From positions 27,867,618 through 27,931,617 of the forward strand of contig CP141128.1 of assembly GCA_035236585.1 (NCBI GenBank): a stretch of DNA of 64,000 nt, read 5' to 3'. Below, piece after piece: positions 38,920-50,191 of the stretch. Numbering within the stretch: the first letter of the stretch is position 1; every line of letters begins with the position of its first letter. The notes under the pieces are model-generated. The model did no database searches. It was not told the DNA's origin and saw only the letters and a list, made by a program, of their open reading frames with translations. The translations under genes and the position numbers were made by a program. Source of the stretch: Warburgia ugandensis. Lineage: Eukaryota; Streptophyta; Magnoliopsida; Canellales; Canellaceae.

Positions 38920-38942
38920 TGTATATATATATATATATATAT
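38920..38942. repeat. (TA)n microsatellite
   Basis: GTGTGTGTATATATAT-type run of about 11 TA units. Comparable runs are at 30575-30592, 44269-44288, 46865-46888, 52228-52243 and 60739-60755. Confidence 0.8.
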
Positions 38943-39124
38943 TTCCATATTTATAATTAGCACTTTTTTCATAAGCTATATGGATTGATAAGTAAGCTAT
39001 ATGTGTGTACAAAGAATGCATGAATCAATTTTGACTATCACATAAAATCGGTTTCATTGTGTATTAATTGTTAGATATTGTAAAGTATTAATTAAAAATA
39101 TTTTTTTTGAATTAAAAATAATTT

Positions 39125-39300
39125 ATAAAGTCATTTATTATAAACAACATTAAAAGTATGTTACTTTTAAAGTCATTTAATGATAAACAACTTTAAAAGT
39201 AGAGACTTTTAAAGTCATTTATATGTAAATGACTTTATTGATATACACTTTTAAAGTCATTAATCACTAAATGACTTTAAAAGTAGGCACTATTAAATTC
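39125..39300. repeat. Right subterminal repeat array of the CACTA element
   Basis: Three to four hairpin units with the same ACTTTTAAAGTCATTTA motif and its complement as in the left array. Confidence 0.75.
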
Positions 39301-39894
39301 CTTTGCACTAAATGATTTCATTATGTAAAATCAAATTTAGCACAAAAAATAATAACCAAATTTATGCTAATCATTATGCAACATCTTTGATTTTAAATAA
39401 CAATTTATAAAAAATTTGAATTATGTAAAATTAGAGTCAAAAGATAATAATTTTGAAATTCTTAATTTTTAGAGTTCTAGAAAGTAAAAATTTTATAGAC
39501 ATCAAATATGAGGTTAATACGTCAACATGAGGATTATACTCAAAAAAATTATTCTAACGAAACTAAGTTTGCTGTAATCAGAAATCGAACAAATACATTT
39601 TGATTTTCTTAAAAAAAGTCAATTTGGTAATTTCACATAATAGGCCCACTTGTAAAAATTTGAGAATTGAGTAGCTCTCAATGTTTTTTACTGTAATTAT
39701 ATAACTCAACAATTAAGTAATAAAAATAATATAATTTTCAAATTTAAATTTATTCAATAAATAAAAGAGGGGCCACTTTGATAATGGCACCTCCTCCCAC
39801 TTAAGTACTTTTAGTCAATGAAAAAAGAATAGACCAAGTCTATTCTCAAAAACTTGATAGGAGAGGAAAATCCCTAACAGAGCTAGCCTAGAGA

Positions 39895-40385
39895 GAAGAA
39901 AGGAGAGAGAAGAGAGGGGAGAGGAAGAGAGGTGCGATGCTGAATGAAGATGCCAATTCGACGCTGACAACATCTATTCATCGTTCAACCTTGATTGGCA
40001 ATGCTTAGACTGGCGCATGCAACTAAGGAAAAGCAGTAGTGAGAAGAAGGGGGAGAAGAAAGAGGAGAAGAAAAAGAGGAAGAAGAAGAAGGGGGAGAAG
40101 GGGAGAAAAATAAGAGGAGAAAGAGGGGTCAATCCAGGCCACTAGTGCTGTTCTACACTGACGATGCCCAGACTTCCAACTAGGTGAAAAACAACAACAA
40201 CAACGGGGAGAAGAAAATGAGGAGAAGAAAAATAGGAACAAGAAGAACGAGGGGAGGAATAAGAGGAAGAGAGGAGGAGAAAGACGGGTCAACCAAGCTA
40301 CTGACAACACCTAAACCCACGTGTAGGTGTGAAAACCTAATTTGATAGAAGAAGGGGGAGAAGAAAGAGGAAGAAAGGAAAAAAG
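39895..40385. repeat. Purine-rich low-complexity block
   Basis: GAAGAAGGGGGAGAAG-type sequence in three stretches. The open frame on the minus strand (40023-40310) is a product of this composition. Confidence 0.75.
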
Positions 40386-40639
40386 AAAAATTTTCTAAGT
40401 AGATATTTTGAATCTAATTCATGGTTTTGATGGATATGTGCATGGATGAATATGATTGGAATGTTTCCAATTTTGTTTGGATAAATGAACACATTTTGAG
40501 TAGGTGAGATGCGGTTTTGTTAGTATGAAATGCATATTTTATTAGGGACTAGCTAAAGAGGACATTTAATAGGCTGTCTTAGTATATTTTATTATGATAA
40601 ATGGCATTACCACACACAATGGATGATATAAAAGCAAAC

Positions 40640-41060
40640 CTAACATGATGCATGATTTAAACTTAGAAATTACATGAAATAAAGTAACATAAAGTGCATG
40701 AATTAAGTATGAAAGTATGCATGAACCAAGATGTAAACTAACCAAACATGGAATGCATGAAATTAATGGACTAATGCATGAAAATCTAAACTAAACAAGC
40801 AAAATAAAGTATTAACAGCCAACTAATATGCACTAATCTGAAGTGGAATGTGAATGATTCATTACATTGATAATGCATGAATAACAAGTAAGAATGGAAA
40901 GCATGGCACACATGATTATGAGATATAAAAGCATGGAATAAGCTACAAACTAACCTAGATAGAATACATGAATGGAATTCATGGACAACTAACCAAAACA
41001 AACTAAAATTTTAAAGAGAAACACTTCAAAACTCTATGCATGAACCATGGGTTTATGCGC
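40640..41060. repeat. Irregular GCATGAA-rich repeat
   Basis: The phrase GCATGAA or ACATGAA recurs about a dozen times with ACTAA-rich spacers of 15-45 bp, like a worn minisatellite. Confidence 0.5.
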
Positions 41061-41245
41061 ATGGTTCAAGTGTGTAATTTGTATGAGATTCAATTGTAAC
41101 TAGCATAGGATAAAACATATGTAATTAAGCATGAAAGGAACAACTAATAGCAATGAAAAAGTAAATTAAAAACAAAAGAACCATAATAGTGAGCAATTCA
41201 TCACTAAAGCATAAACCTTTCATTGATTGAAGAATAAAGGTACAA

Positions 41246-41280
41246 GGGTGATGCACACCCTCGAAGGGGTGTGCGCACCC
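41246..41280. repeat. GC-rich palindrome
   Basis: GGGTGATGCACACCC, a short loop, then GGGTGTGCGCACCC. It is a near-perfect 14-bp stem in AT-rich surroundings. Confidence 0.6.
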
Positions 41281-41528
41281 TACTTAGAACTAATTACAAT
41301 CCCCAAAATCAGCTTCTAGTCTATCTTCAATCATCCAAATATCAAGCAACAATGAACATGCATGTAAATCATGAAGTTACTTTTGAAAAACAAAGGGGAA
41401 AAAAAAGGTAAAGAAAGCATGAAATGGACAAGGAAATTTAAGGAGAAAGATGGAAACACACTTAATTTAAGAATGACAATCTCACACACATTTTACACCT
41501 CATGAAATGGATAAGAAAATTTAAGCTA

Positions 41529-41548
41529 ACACACACACACACACACAC
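41529..41548. repeat. (AC)n microsatellite
   Basis: Ten AC units. Confidence 0.85.
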
Positions 41549-42799
41549 TTCCCACCTCATAATTTAATCATCTTATTTTGTTTAAGGTTCTTTTATCACT
41601 ATATTTTTTGTAATTCTTTGATTATCACATTTCTTTAGTTCTATAAGAGTATGTTTCTACAATATTTTGTAGCACAAATAAAGTTTAGAAGCTTAGTGTC
41701 AATCAAATACATATACTTATTTAGAATTAAGAAGTTCAACCCTTAAGAAATCTTATGAGTGACCATTAGCAAGCTATGTTCATAGAATCAGTGTGGGATG
41801 CATCTTTGCCACTAAGAGATGTGAACTCAAAGCAATAGAGTTAAAGACTAGTGAAAGGTCTATGGAATTTATAGCCCTTTTACAAATATCTATACTAAGC
41901 AGGCTTATATTTTCATGCATTCTTATCTATTTTTCTTGAGGTTTGCTTGCCACATATGTTACATATTGTATGTTTATGTGAATGGATGGAGATGGAGTCT
42001 CCTTTATTTATTTTTAACTTAAACTGTGTTTATCAACGACATCACATTTGCATGCATAAAATGCACAAGCTTAAAAAATAGAGGAGACTCAGGTGGATTT
42101 TTGGTAGAAATGTAGTGCTCATTTCTCTGAAAATCTTGATTTTTACAAAAGAAATAGGACACTCGAGATTTTTAAAAACCATTTCACCTAATTGTGTTTA
42201 AAAACAAAAGACAGGTGTGTGTATGCACTTGAGGACAAGTGGTAACTAAATTCTTAAGAAATAGATGGACTAAAATAGACTAAAACTAAAGCATATAGAC
42301 GCTTGTTTCCCATAACTAATCAATAGGTGATCCTAGTACATGGTTGATCATTTCAATAAGAATGACTTATAACGCATTTTTAGAAATGGGCATGAACAAG
42401 ATGCAACAAGACATACATGCAGGCTTATTAGTAAATTCTTTAAGATATACCTCTTGATTGTCAAATTGTTGCAGTTGCTTACATTAAGCTAGATTGTATT
42501 AGTCAGGATTATATGAGTGCAAATGACTATGTATATACATGTGCTATGTGATGGCTAGAATCATGAAAGTTAACATTGCTTTACTTAGAATCATGTAAAT
42601 TAGTTTCTAGGTTTAGTTTTAGGAAAGTTTAATTTTAGAAATATCTATACTTTAGAAAGTTTCTATTTTCATGCATGTTTATCTAATTTTCTTTTGGTTT
42701 GCTTGTTGCATATCTCATGTCAGTTTGTTTTCTTTAAATGAATTGCATGGACTTTTCTTTTATGTAATTGGTCTAATATCATTGTGTTCTTCTTTGTAT

Positions 42800-44330
42800 T
42801 AACGATGGAATGAGAAGAACATCAAACTAAAGACTATGACCATAATGAACAGCAGGAGCAAGAGGCCAACATCAGCACTACTCCAAAGAGAAAGGGTAGA
42901 AGGTGAACAACAATGAAAAAGGTTATCAAGGGAAAGTCTAAGGGAATTAAAGAAACTATCCAATACAATAGCAGAGGGCAAGAGATGGCTGAGAATGTAG
43001 CCGCTTGTAGTAGTTTCCTCTACTCTATAGTAAGAAGCATGCTTTCTATCACACTTGAGGATTACAGACTTTTACCATCCTTGACAAAAGATCAATATGA
43101 GAAATGGTGAAGGTATGTAAACATTAAGTACATGTATTATATAATTTATAACTTACCTTATTTTTCAAATATAGTAATTTGCTATGTACTTTGAAGACTG
43201 TCTTTGACATGCCTGATGACAAGAAATTTTGTGCTTTACAAGAGGCTAGTGAGAAATGGACAAAATGGAAGAACTACCTTGTTCACAATTACATAGCTCC
43301 ATATGTCAACAATTTGTCGAGGCTGTACATGGTGATTGTCATTTACTCGAATGTCATTGACATGAAGGTTTAGAGTGCATTTGTACAAAATTGCACTTTA
43401 GCCAAATTTGAGGTATGTGCAGAAATAATGCTTCATTTAATTAATTACATGTAACATCCCATTATTGCACTTGATCATGCATGTACAAATGTGTAGGTGA
43501 AGAGTGCAAGGGGAAGAAAGGTGTATGAAACAAATATGCAGCACCACTTGTCCAAGTTGGGTTACACTCATTTAGAAGAGCACGAAGTAAGAATCTATGA
43601 CAATTTATCCCTTTCAATTTAATGCTATTATAGTTATATACATGTTGTTCTCTAACTATAGTATCTTTGCTTGATAGCAAAAGAAAGCTGGGACTATGAA
43701 ACCCATTGATTGCTCCATCCTGTAGAAGATGGTGCATTCGATGGGCCATATTGGCAACAAGTTCTCCAATGAAATTACTATGTAAATTGTTTCTCGCATA
43801 GTAAGTGGTTCCATCTATCTACAAATTTTATACAATTAATTAGACGACATGATCATGTCTTTCTAATTAAATTTCGTAGGACATTCTTACCCAAGAAAGC
43901 ACAACTACACGAACTCTAAGCAGCACTTATGCCTATGAGGACATCCTATATAAGTCTATAGGCAATAAGAAGGACCATCTTAGTCGAGTTAGGGGCATGG
44001 CTCATGTTGTTCCTTCTAAATTCTTTGATAAAGGATGTTTACCTAAAGTTCAAGATGATGAGGAGGCCTACAATGAGCTCGTTGAGAAAATAAAGACTGA
44101 TATATTTAGTCAGTTGTGTGAGGGAGGTTTGGTGATTATGACTCCATCCCCTACACATAATTTTCACATTGCCCCTATACCTCCATCAAATGTGAGCTAC
44201 AATTCTCCAACTAAAGAAGATAATGAAGGACATCTTGTGCCCCTCAAAAAGGAAATTCCCACCCATGAGATATATATATATATATATAGAAAACTGGAAA
44301 TTTTCATTGTCCCTCTATAATGATTCTCTA
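42800..44330 (+). pseudogene. TNP1-like N-terminal part of a plant transposon gene
   Basis: Exons separated by apparent GT...AG introns were read as follows. 42866-43107 carries TPKRKGRR then GKSKGIKETIQYN, FLYSIVRSMLSITLEDYRLL and YEKW. From 43170, LLCTLKTVFDMPDDKKFCAL and EKWTKWKNYLVHNYI. 43497-43586 carries RGRKVYETNMQHHLSKLGYT. About 43880-44270 carries ILTQESTTTRTLSSTYAYED, SIGNKKDHLSRVRGMAHVVP and SKFF. This order is that of plant TNP1-like proteins (Transposase_24-type). It probably contributes DNA binding in transposition. Stops at several places (for example after CSIL near 43720) show decay. It may be the second gene of the CACTA element or a separate element. Confidence 0.75.
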
Positions 44331-44361
44331 TCTCAACTTCTCTATTATATATTTGATTTGC

Positions 44362-44671
44362 AGGTGCGTCAATACCTGTTGACCTTTGTCAAAACATCCT
44401 GATAGTTGGTTCATGCTATGAGCATGAATCAAATGTTCTATATGAAATTAGTATGCCACCACATACTAAGCAGGTGTCCATTACCATGGCTTTGAATGCT
44501 AATGGCTGCCTAGCATTTCCATTAGAAATGAAAAATATTGTAATCGTTAAGCAGAAAGTTGCATATCACGTCACTTGGCTGGAGGCACTAGTCATTCACA
44601 TAGAGTTCACGATATGTATCTTATCATACTACCTTCCTCATCAATATTTTTTAGCTAGAGACCTCAATTAA
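44362..44671 (+). pseudogene. DUF8039-like exon, copy 1
   Basis: Reads ILIVGSCYEHESNVLYEISM, KQVSITMALNANGCLAFPLE and VAYHVTWLEALVIH. This resembles the domain that commonly precedes the Ulp1-type peptidase in plant transposon proteins. It lies on a tandemly duplicated exon. Confidence 0.55.
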
Positions 44672-45039
44672 TTGTTTAATAACTTTATATGATTAATCAA
44701 CAACAACATGTGGCACCGAGGTTAGCCACCTTTACAGTATCACCTCTTGCTGTCGCACCAATGGAATAGGTACTTGTGTATATATATATTATCATAAATT
44801 AAGTCCTCTTCATTGATTGTTACTCCATCCCCTGCACATAATTCTCACAGCCCCCTATACCTTCATCAAATGTAAGCTACAATTCTCCTACTGAAGAAGA
44901 TAATGAAGGACATCTAGCGTCCCTTGAAAAGGAAATTCCCATCCATGAGGTATATATATAGACAAAACTAAAATTTTTTATTGTCCTTCTATAATAATTC
45001 TCTATCTCAACCTCTCTATTGTATATTTGATTTGTAGGT

Positions 45040-45353
45040 GGGTTACTGCTTGTTGGCCCTAGATTTGTATCTAAACATCATGGTAGTTAGTTCATGCTAT
45101 GAGCATGAATCAAATGTTTTTGCCTGAAATTAGTATGCTACTACATACTAAGCAGGAGTCCATTACCATGGCTTTGAATGCTAATGCCTGCCTACCATTC
45201 CCATTAGAAATGAAAATTATTATAATTGTTGGGAAGGTAGTTGCATATCACATCGCTTTGCTGAAGGCACTAGTCATTCACATAGAGTCCATGGTATGTA
45301 TCTTATCATACTACCTTCCTCATCAATATTTTTTAGCTAAAGACCTCGATTGA
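45040..45353 (+). pseudogene. DUF8039-like exon, copy 2
   Basis: Second copy of the exon at 44362. It reads KQESITMALNANACLPFPLE and VVAYHIALLKALVIH, with an early stop before EISMLLHTK, so the two copies have begun to differ. Confidence 0.55.
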
Positions 45354-45539
45354 TTGTTTAATAACTTTATACGATTAATCAACAACATTCAGCACCGAGG
45401 TTGGCAACCTACGCAGTATCACCTATTGATGTTGCACCAATGGAATAGGTACTTGTATATATCTTTGTTTGTTTTTTCATATAAATTAAGTCTTCTTCAT
45501 TGATTAATATTATTTAGCTAAAAATTTTTACAGCAGCTA

Positions 45540-46765
45540 TCCAAGGAGAGTGTGGAAGTCCCACATAACATGCCTCAATCTCTAAGGTTAATCTACTATC
45601 TCATCAATGATAATATGGAAATAAACCATACATGAATCAAGGAGGAAGTGCTTGCTGAGAACATTATTAAAGTGACACTTGTGGCAGAGGACCTATTATG
45701 AGTTTACCTATAGGATCAACTCAAACACCCTCACATTGTCTCCTACATGGGGTATATGCACATACTTGCTTATAAAATATTTGACATATATATGTTATAT
45801 TTTCATGGAATAGGTAATAATTATTTCTTTTATGCAGCTTCTTGAATGATGCAACTAGCCTTTTTGAGGGTGAGGGTACACTTTACCAATTCTTTGAACT
45901 TATCATCATTTCTGAAGCGGCATAGCAATGGCCAATAGAGAGGTGTGTCCAAAATATTTTACAGGCTTCTTTCACTACTCTCAAGGACAGGGTTTAATAA
46001 TTCCCTACAATAGTGGATAAATTTTAATTTTCCTTTTTTTCTTGCCAACTTATTCTGTACTTAGTGATTGTCAACTTTCATTACAATTCATATGACTGTC
46101 TATGTAGGCTTCATTGGATGTTACTCATTTTGGATGTACACAGTGGGCATGCTTTCTTTTTTTATTCTTGTTGATCACACATCCATTCTGCCCTCATAGA
46201 AATTATAAATAAGTAAGATTTTATTTTTTTCACGTGTTATATGTAGATAAGTAATTTGTTATTCATCTATAATGCATTTGAAATTTAAATTTGTAGAGTA
46301 TGGTTCAAATGAGCTAAAATGACTAAGATTGTACAACCACCAAAAGTCACTTGGAAGAATGTCAAGGTCTAGGAAACAATTAATTACTTTAAATTACCAC
46401 TAATTAAACCCATAATATTACAAATGATATTTATGGGTTTTTTTTGTTATCCTTATTGCACAGTGACCTAAACAACAGTCTAATTGGGAGTGTGGGTAAT
46501 ATGTCTTGAGATACATAAGGACCCTCGTATTTGATAGTTTTCCTATCTCCCATTTAAGAAAGATAGGACACCTTTTTTTACTTTTCATAAACTTATGTTT
46601 TTCTACAGTTTTTATGATCTAACTAAAAAATGTGAGCTTAATTGAATATGTTATTTTCAGGCTGTTATGTTTTTTGAATATACAAATAAGAAGAGTTATT
46701 CTAGAATAAATCTCAATGAAATATGAACTAAATGGGCTGCATATGTAATGAGTTTCAATTAGATC
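45540..46765 (+). pseudogene. Ulp1-like cysteine peptidase (C48) relic
   Basis: A linker (MPQSLRLIYYLINDNMEINH) is followed by an exon near 45840 (FLNDATSLFEGEGTLYQFFE). The peptidase core follows: LHWMLLILDVHSG at 46109, with the catalytic His-Trp pair at 46112-46117. Next are PPKVTWKNVKV near 46338 and PKQQSNWECG at 46467, then a stop in place of Tyr and YVLRYIRT. The catalytic Cys codon is 46491-46493. The last exon near 46718 reads EI*TKWAAYVMSF. Ulp1-type domains remove SUMO-like proteins and are often found in plant transposon genes. Exons have GT...AG-like borders. At least three stops lie in the core. Confidence 0.75.
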
Positions 46766-46769
46766 ACTT

Positions 46770-47423
46770 GGAGTAACTACATGAACCTTAAATACATAAT
46801 AAAGTATTTTCTTAATTCACTCTTGTGTGTTCTTTTAATTTTTATTATTTTCTATGAAATATATACCTATATATATATATATATATATTAAGCGATGAAT
46901 GAGTAGAAACTTGGAGTGTGGGAATAAATGAGTATGGATGAAGTGAATTTAGAGCTTGTACATGAAGTGAATATGTAGCAATTAGTTTTCAATATATTCC
47001 TTGAATTATATAACTTTTATGAGATGATGAATGAGAGGGTTACTTATAGTTTGAAAGTAAATGCAAATGTGTATGGATTTACAAATGAAGTGAATGTGGA
47101 TGTTATAGAGAATGCATGTATTGTAGTTTCTTTTATAAAGTATTTTCAAGTTAGATGTGCATGGATAATGATGAGTTTGGATGTTTTGTACCCATTATGG
47201 ATGTATTAGGTGTTATATTATAAGAATGATTCAGTGTATCAAGAAAGATGTGAATGCATGTTGTATTAGATGTTGGTTTTTCACGTTTATAAAAATTGTT
47301 TGAAGTATTAGGTGTGTAGGATGCTTGTTATTTAATGTATACATAAGTGGTATTGTATCAAGAAAGATGTGCATGCATGTTGTAGTGGATGTCTGTTTTT
47401 CATATTTATAGAGATTGAAGTAT
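46770..47423. repeat. AT-rich tail with a 120-bp partial repeat
   Basis: Contains a (TA)n run at about 46865. A direct repeat starts GTATCAAGAAAG at 47235 and 47355, with about 70-80 bp matching. The repeat runs to the edge of the LTR at 47424. No gene is seen; the frame 47024-47209 has no motif. Confidence 0.5.
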
Positions 47424-49757
47424 TGTGACGACCCAGGTTTTCACATGCATTTTTAAATGCAAATCTAATTCCTAAGGCGGGATCGAGCCCTATTTGAAAA
47501 CACTTTTAGAAAAACTATGCAATGCAGCTAAAAAATATTTTATTTTAAATTCATTTTAAAAATCCCGAGTGTCATTTGCTTTCAAGATGAATAAGGAAAT
47601 TTTGAAAAATGAAGAAAATCATAAATATTTCCTAGGTCTATCCAGTCACAACGCAAAATCCAACGGTAGTTATTACAAACACATGCCCAAAAGGGTAGAT
47701 CATGTACTTACATTTATGCTTGTCTTCTCTTGATGGACTTGATCATAACACTAACATTTTATGATGCTTCTTCTAATCCTATGTAGAGCTAATCTGTAAA
47801 AATGATATATTTGGGTGAGTATTCCTCATACTCAGTAGGTGATCTAATACTACTAATTTGAAAACACGGTAGGCAGCAAGCATAATTCAAGGAGCTTTTT
47901 ATGCAAAACATCAGTGATTCCTTTTTGTGTAAACATGCATGTTTATGCATAAAACGTAAGCTCATTGATACAAATTAAACCATGGAATCCTTTACCGAAA
48001 TCTAGTATTCAACGATATAAATATAACTAAAATCATAAAGTAGAAATCAATAGATTCATGTAAGAAGATCTCGACAAACACATAAAACCAATGAGTCAAA
48101 TATAATAATCATGAAACTCTTAAAATAGTCATCATTCAAAGCAGACGCTGGCATCACTATAAGTATCATGCACATGGTCTTTCGGCAAAACACACCAAGT
48201 CGACTGGTCATGAGTACTCATATACGACCATCTCAATGCTATATGCATATTGATAACACTGAAATCATAGGGCCAACTATGCTCACGACCAAAACACATA
48301 TGGAATCGTGTGTCTCCAGTACCTATAGACCAGTCCACCATAACCTCCACGGTGACTATGGATATGTCCTTGAAATGGTGCTGTGAACACCTTTAGGGGT
48401 CGTCCCTATTTACCATAGCAGTCAGGGAAGGGAAAATGCCATTTTGGCAGAGATACTATCCACCTTTTTGGTGGTAGAGGCCGAGAGGCCAACCCCGTAC
48501 ATAATAACCTCTCAGCATTATGCCCACAAGGCTCAATAGCCCAAAAAACATATATAGATAAATCCAAATCTTGATCATCAAAATCATGCAATTTATGCAT
48601 TTATTTTCAAACATGCTAGCAATGCATAAAATCTGTTCATGCCAGAAATCATATTCAAGGCCATAAATCATGAAGACAATTCCACATGCTAGTATAAGAA
48701 CATCATTTCTCAAAAAGCATACTAAATATGATACTAATTGTTAATCGGAGTTATATAGCCTCCTTAATTGCTTTTTTAGTGTCGCGAATCCATGAATGAA
48801 ACAAATTCGTCCATACTAAGCCTGCGTGTCACTGTTCCCAGGACACGTGTGCATCTTAGTCGAACCACGACTACATTCGCACGCGTGAGCATGCCTGAGT
48901 GACGTGCTATAGTGTGCATTCTGGATGGCATTGTGCACACGCGTATTCGGCACGGGCAGGCTGCGTCTCAGCTCCTAGGACGCCCCGTGCATCCCGGTCA
49001 AGTCAGGAACTTGTCCGCATGCGGCGCAGGTGACGGTCGCCCCAAGGAGCGCATCACGGGCATGCGTCACACCCATGCATCCCCAGGACACATCATCTTT
49101 GATGAGTTATCAACCCGTTTGGTTTATTCCCCAAAAACCTGGCTATTTCTGGTCGAAAAACCTACCAGATTCAGTCAGGATCTATGGGAAAAGGGAGAGG
49201 GAAGAGAGAGGAGTAGAGTGGGAAGGAGAATCGTACCTGGGGAGCCCTTGATGCTACCCAATTAAGGTCTTGAACGTGGCTGCAAACCCTTGTTGCCTGA
49301 TCTGTTTATGGGAGCGATTGGAGAGGAGAAAGCTTGGTTTTGGAAGAGGGGGTGGAGGGAATTTATAGAGTGGAGAAGGCAGTGCGTCTGTACAGGTATG
49401 GGGTTGCTGTGCACTGCCTGGCCTGAGGAAGAAGATGACGTAGGTGGGGATGTCATTATCAAAATGACTCCCTATGTTTTCGGGCCATTTAGATTTTTAA
49501 GTTCAAATTACTCAAATGCCCCTCATCTTCAAAAGCGCATATCTTGGTCATACGAACTCCATTTTCAGTGTTCTTTGAGGTGTTGGATTCTATTTCGAAT
49601 GTAGGTTAATTAAAATAAGACATCCAACCAACTATTAATATGATTAAATATCTATTAATCTCCAAAAAAATTTAAAATAAACAAGCTATAACTAATTAGC
49701 ACATGGAACATGGTTATAAAAGTGATATAATAATATTAAAAATTTTGAGTTATTACA
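47424..49757 (-). mobile_element. L2: solo LTR, gypsy-type
   Basis: Plus-strand ends are TGTGACGACCC and TTATTACA, so on the minus strand it runs from TGTAATAA to GGGTCGTCACA like the L family. It is flanked by AGTAT at 47419-47423 and 49758-49762, a perfect 5-bp target duplication. It is 2334 bp long with no internal coding region. TATAAAT is at 49361-49367 (minus strand) and a CpG-rich block is near 48780-49100. The hairpin of the other L units is not found, so this is a shorter subfamily. Confidence 0.85.
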
Positions 49758-50151
49758 AGTATCATGTGGCGACCCAGGTTTTTCAAACACTCTTTCATGT
49801 TTATTTCAAAAGGTGGCTAGCCAAATTTGTAAAAATTTTAAAAATTAAATGGAGGAATCATTTTCTTTGAAATTCTTCTCTAACAACTTGTATGCCACTT
49901 TTCACACTCATACATATACATAATTTTGTATACAACACATATTTCTGCTGACATAATCAATAGAAATTCATTTATTTAAAAATAGTAGGATCGATCCAGT
50001 GGTTCACATACATAGCCCCTTTATTACATATGATGTCCAAAATGCACAAATCAAATTACAATCCAAACTTTCCATAATCTTACATAGTCTTGATTAGTAG
50101 TATGGTTGTCATATTTCCTTGTCGTATCCCCCCATTCTTTTCTTTCTGTAT

Positions 50152-50191
50152 CTGAGATATTGTAAACATTCAAATATTTACAATATCTCAG
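50152..50191. promoter_or_regulatory. Conserved hairpin of L3
   Basis: CTGAGATATTGTAAA at 50152-50166 pairs perfectly with TTTACAATATCTCAG at 50177-50191, a 15-bp stem with a 10-base loop. Confidence 0.7.

Larger units (their letters stand above)
35225..39310 (+). mobile_element. CACTA (En/Spm) DNA transposon, decayed
   Basis: A CACTACTATGC terminus at 35225 is followed by an array of subterminal inverted repeats (35240-35790), a TNP2-DUF4216 pseudogene, and a second array of the same repeats at 39125-39300. A matching CACTA-type right terminus was not found, so the right limit is set by the last subterminal repeat. An alternative is that the element continues to about 47 kb and includes the second gene at 42800-46765, with the repeats at 39.1 kb internal. 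Confidence 0.65.
39400..42200 (+). repeat. Diverged family-A-like LTR
   Basis: Three landmarks match the order in A1 and A3. The first is a TCTAACGAAACTAAG phrase near 39554, against CCAACGACACTAAGAATGCG. The second is TTTGATAATGGCACC near 39777. The third, near 42000-42100, is GGAGTCTCC...CATGCATAAAATGCA...AATAGAGGAGACTC, against the last 300 bp of A LTRs. Exact ends, primer site and target duplication were not found. Confidence 0.5.
44136..45497 (+). repeat. 681-bp tandem duplication, two copies
   Basis: Copy 1 is 44136-44816 and copy 2 is 44817-45497. The anchor ACTCCATCCC occurs at 44141 and 44822. The two copies have the same intron-exon layout, each with a TATA run, then a TTTGATTTG(C/T)AG acceptor and an exon. 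Differences are mostly single bases and a shorter TA run in copy 2. Confidence 0.85.

Noticed and set aside
40023..40310. Minus-strand frame rich in Leu, Phe and Ser, like membrane segments
   Set aside because: Produced by purine-rich low-complexity DNA; no start context or homologue.
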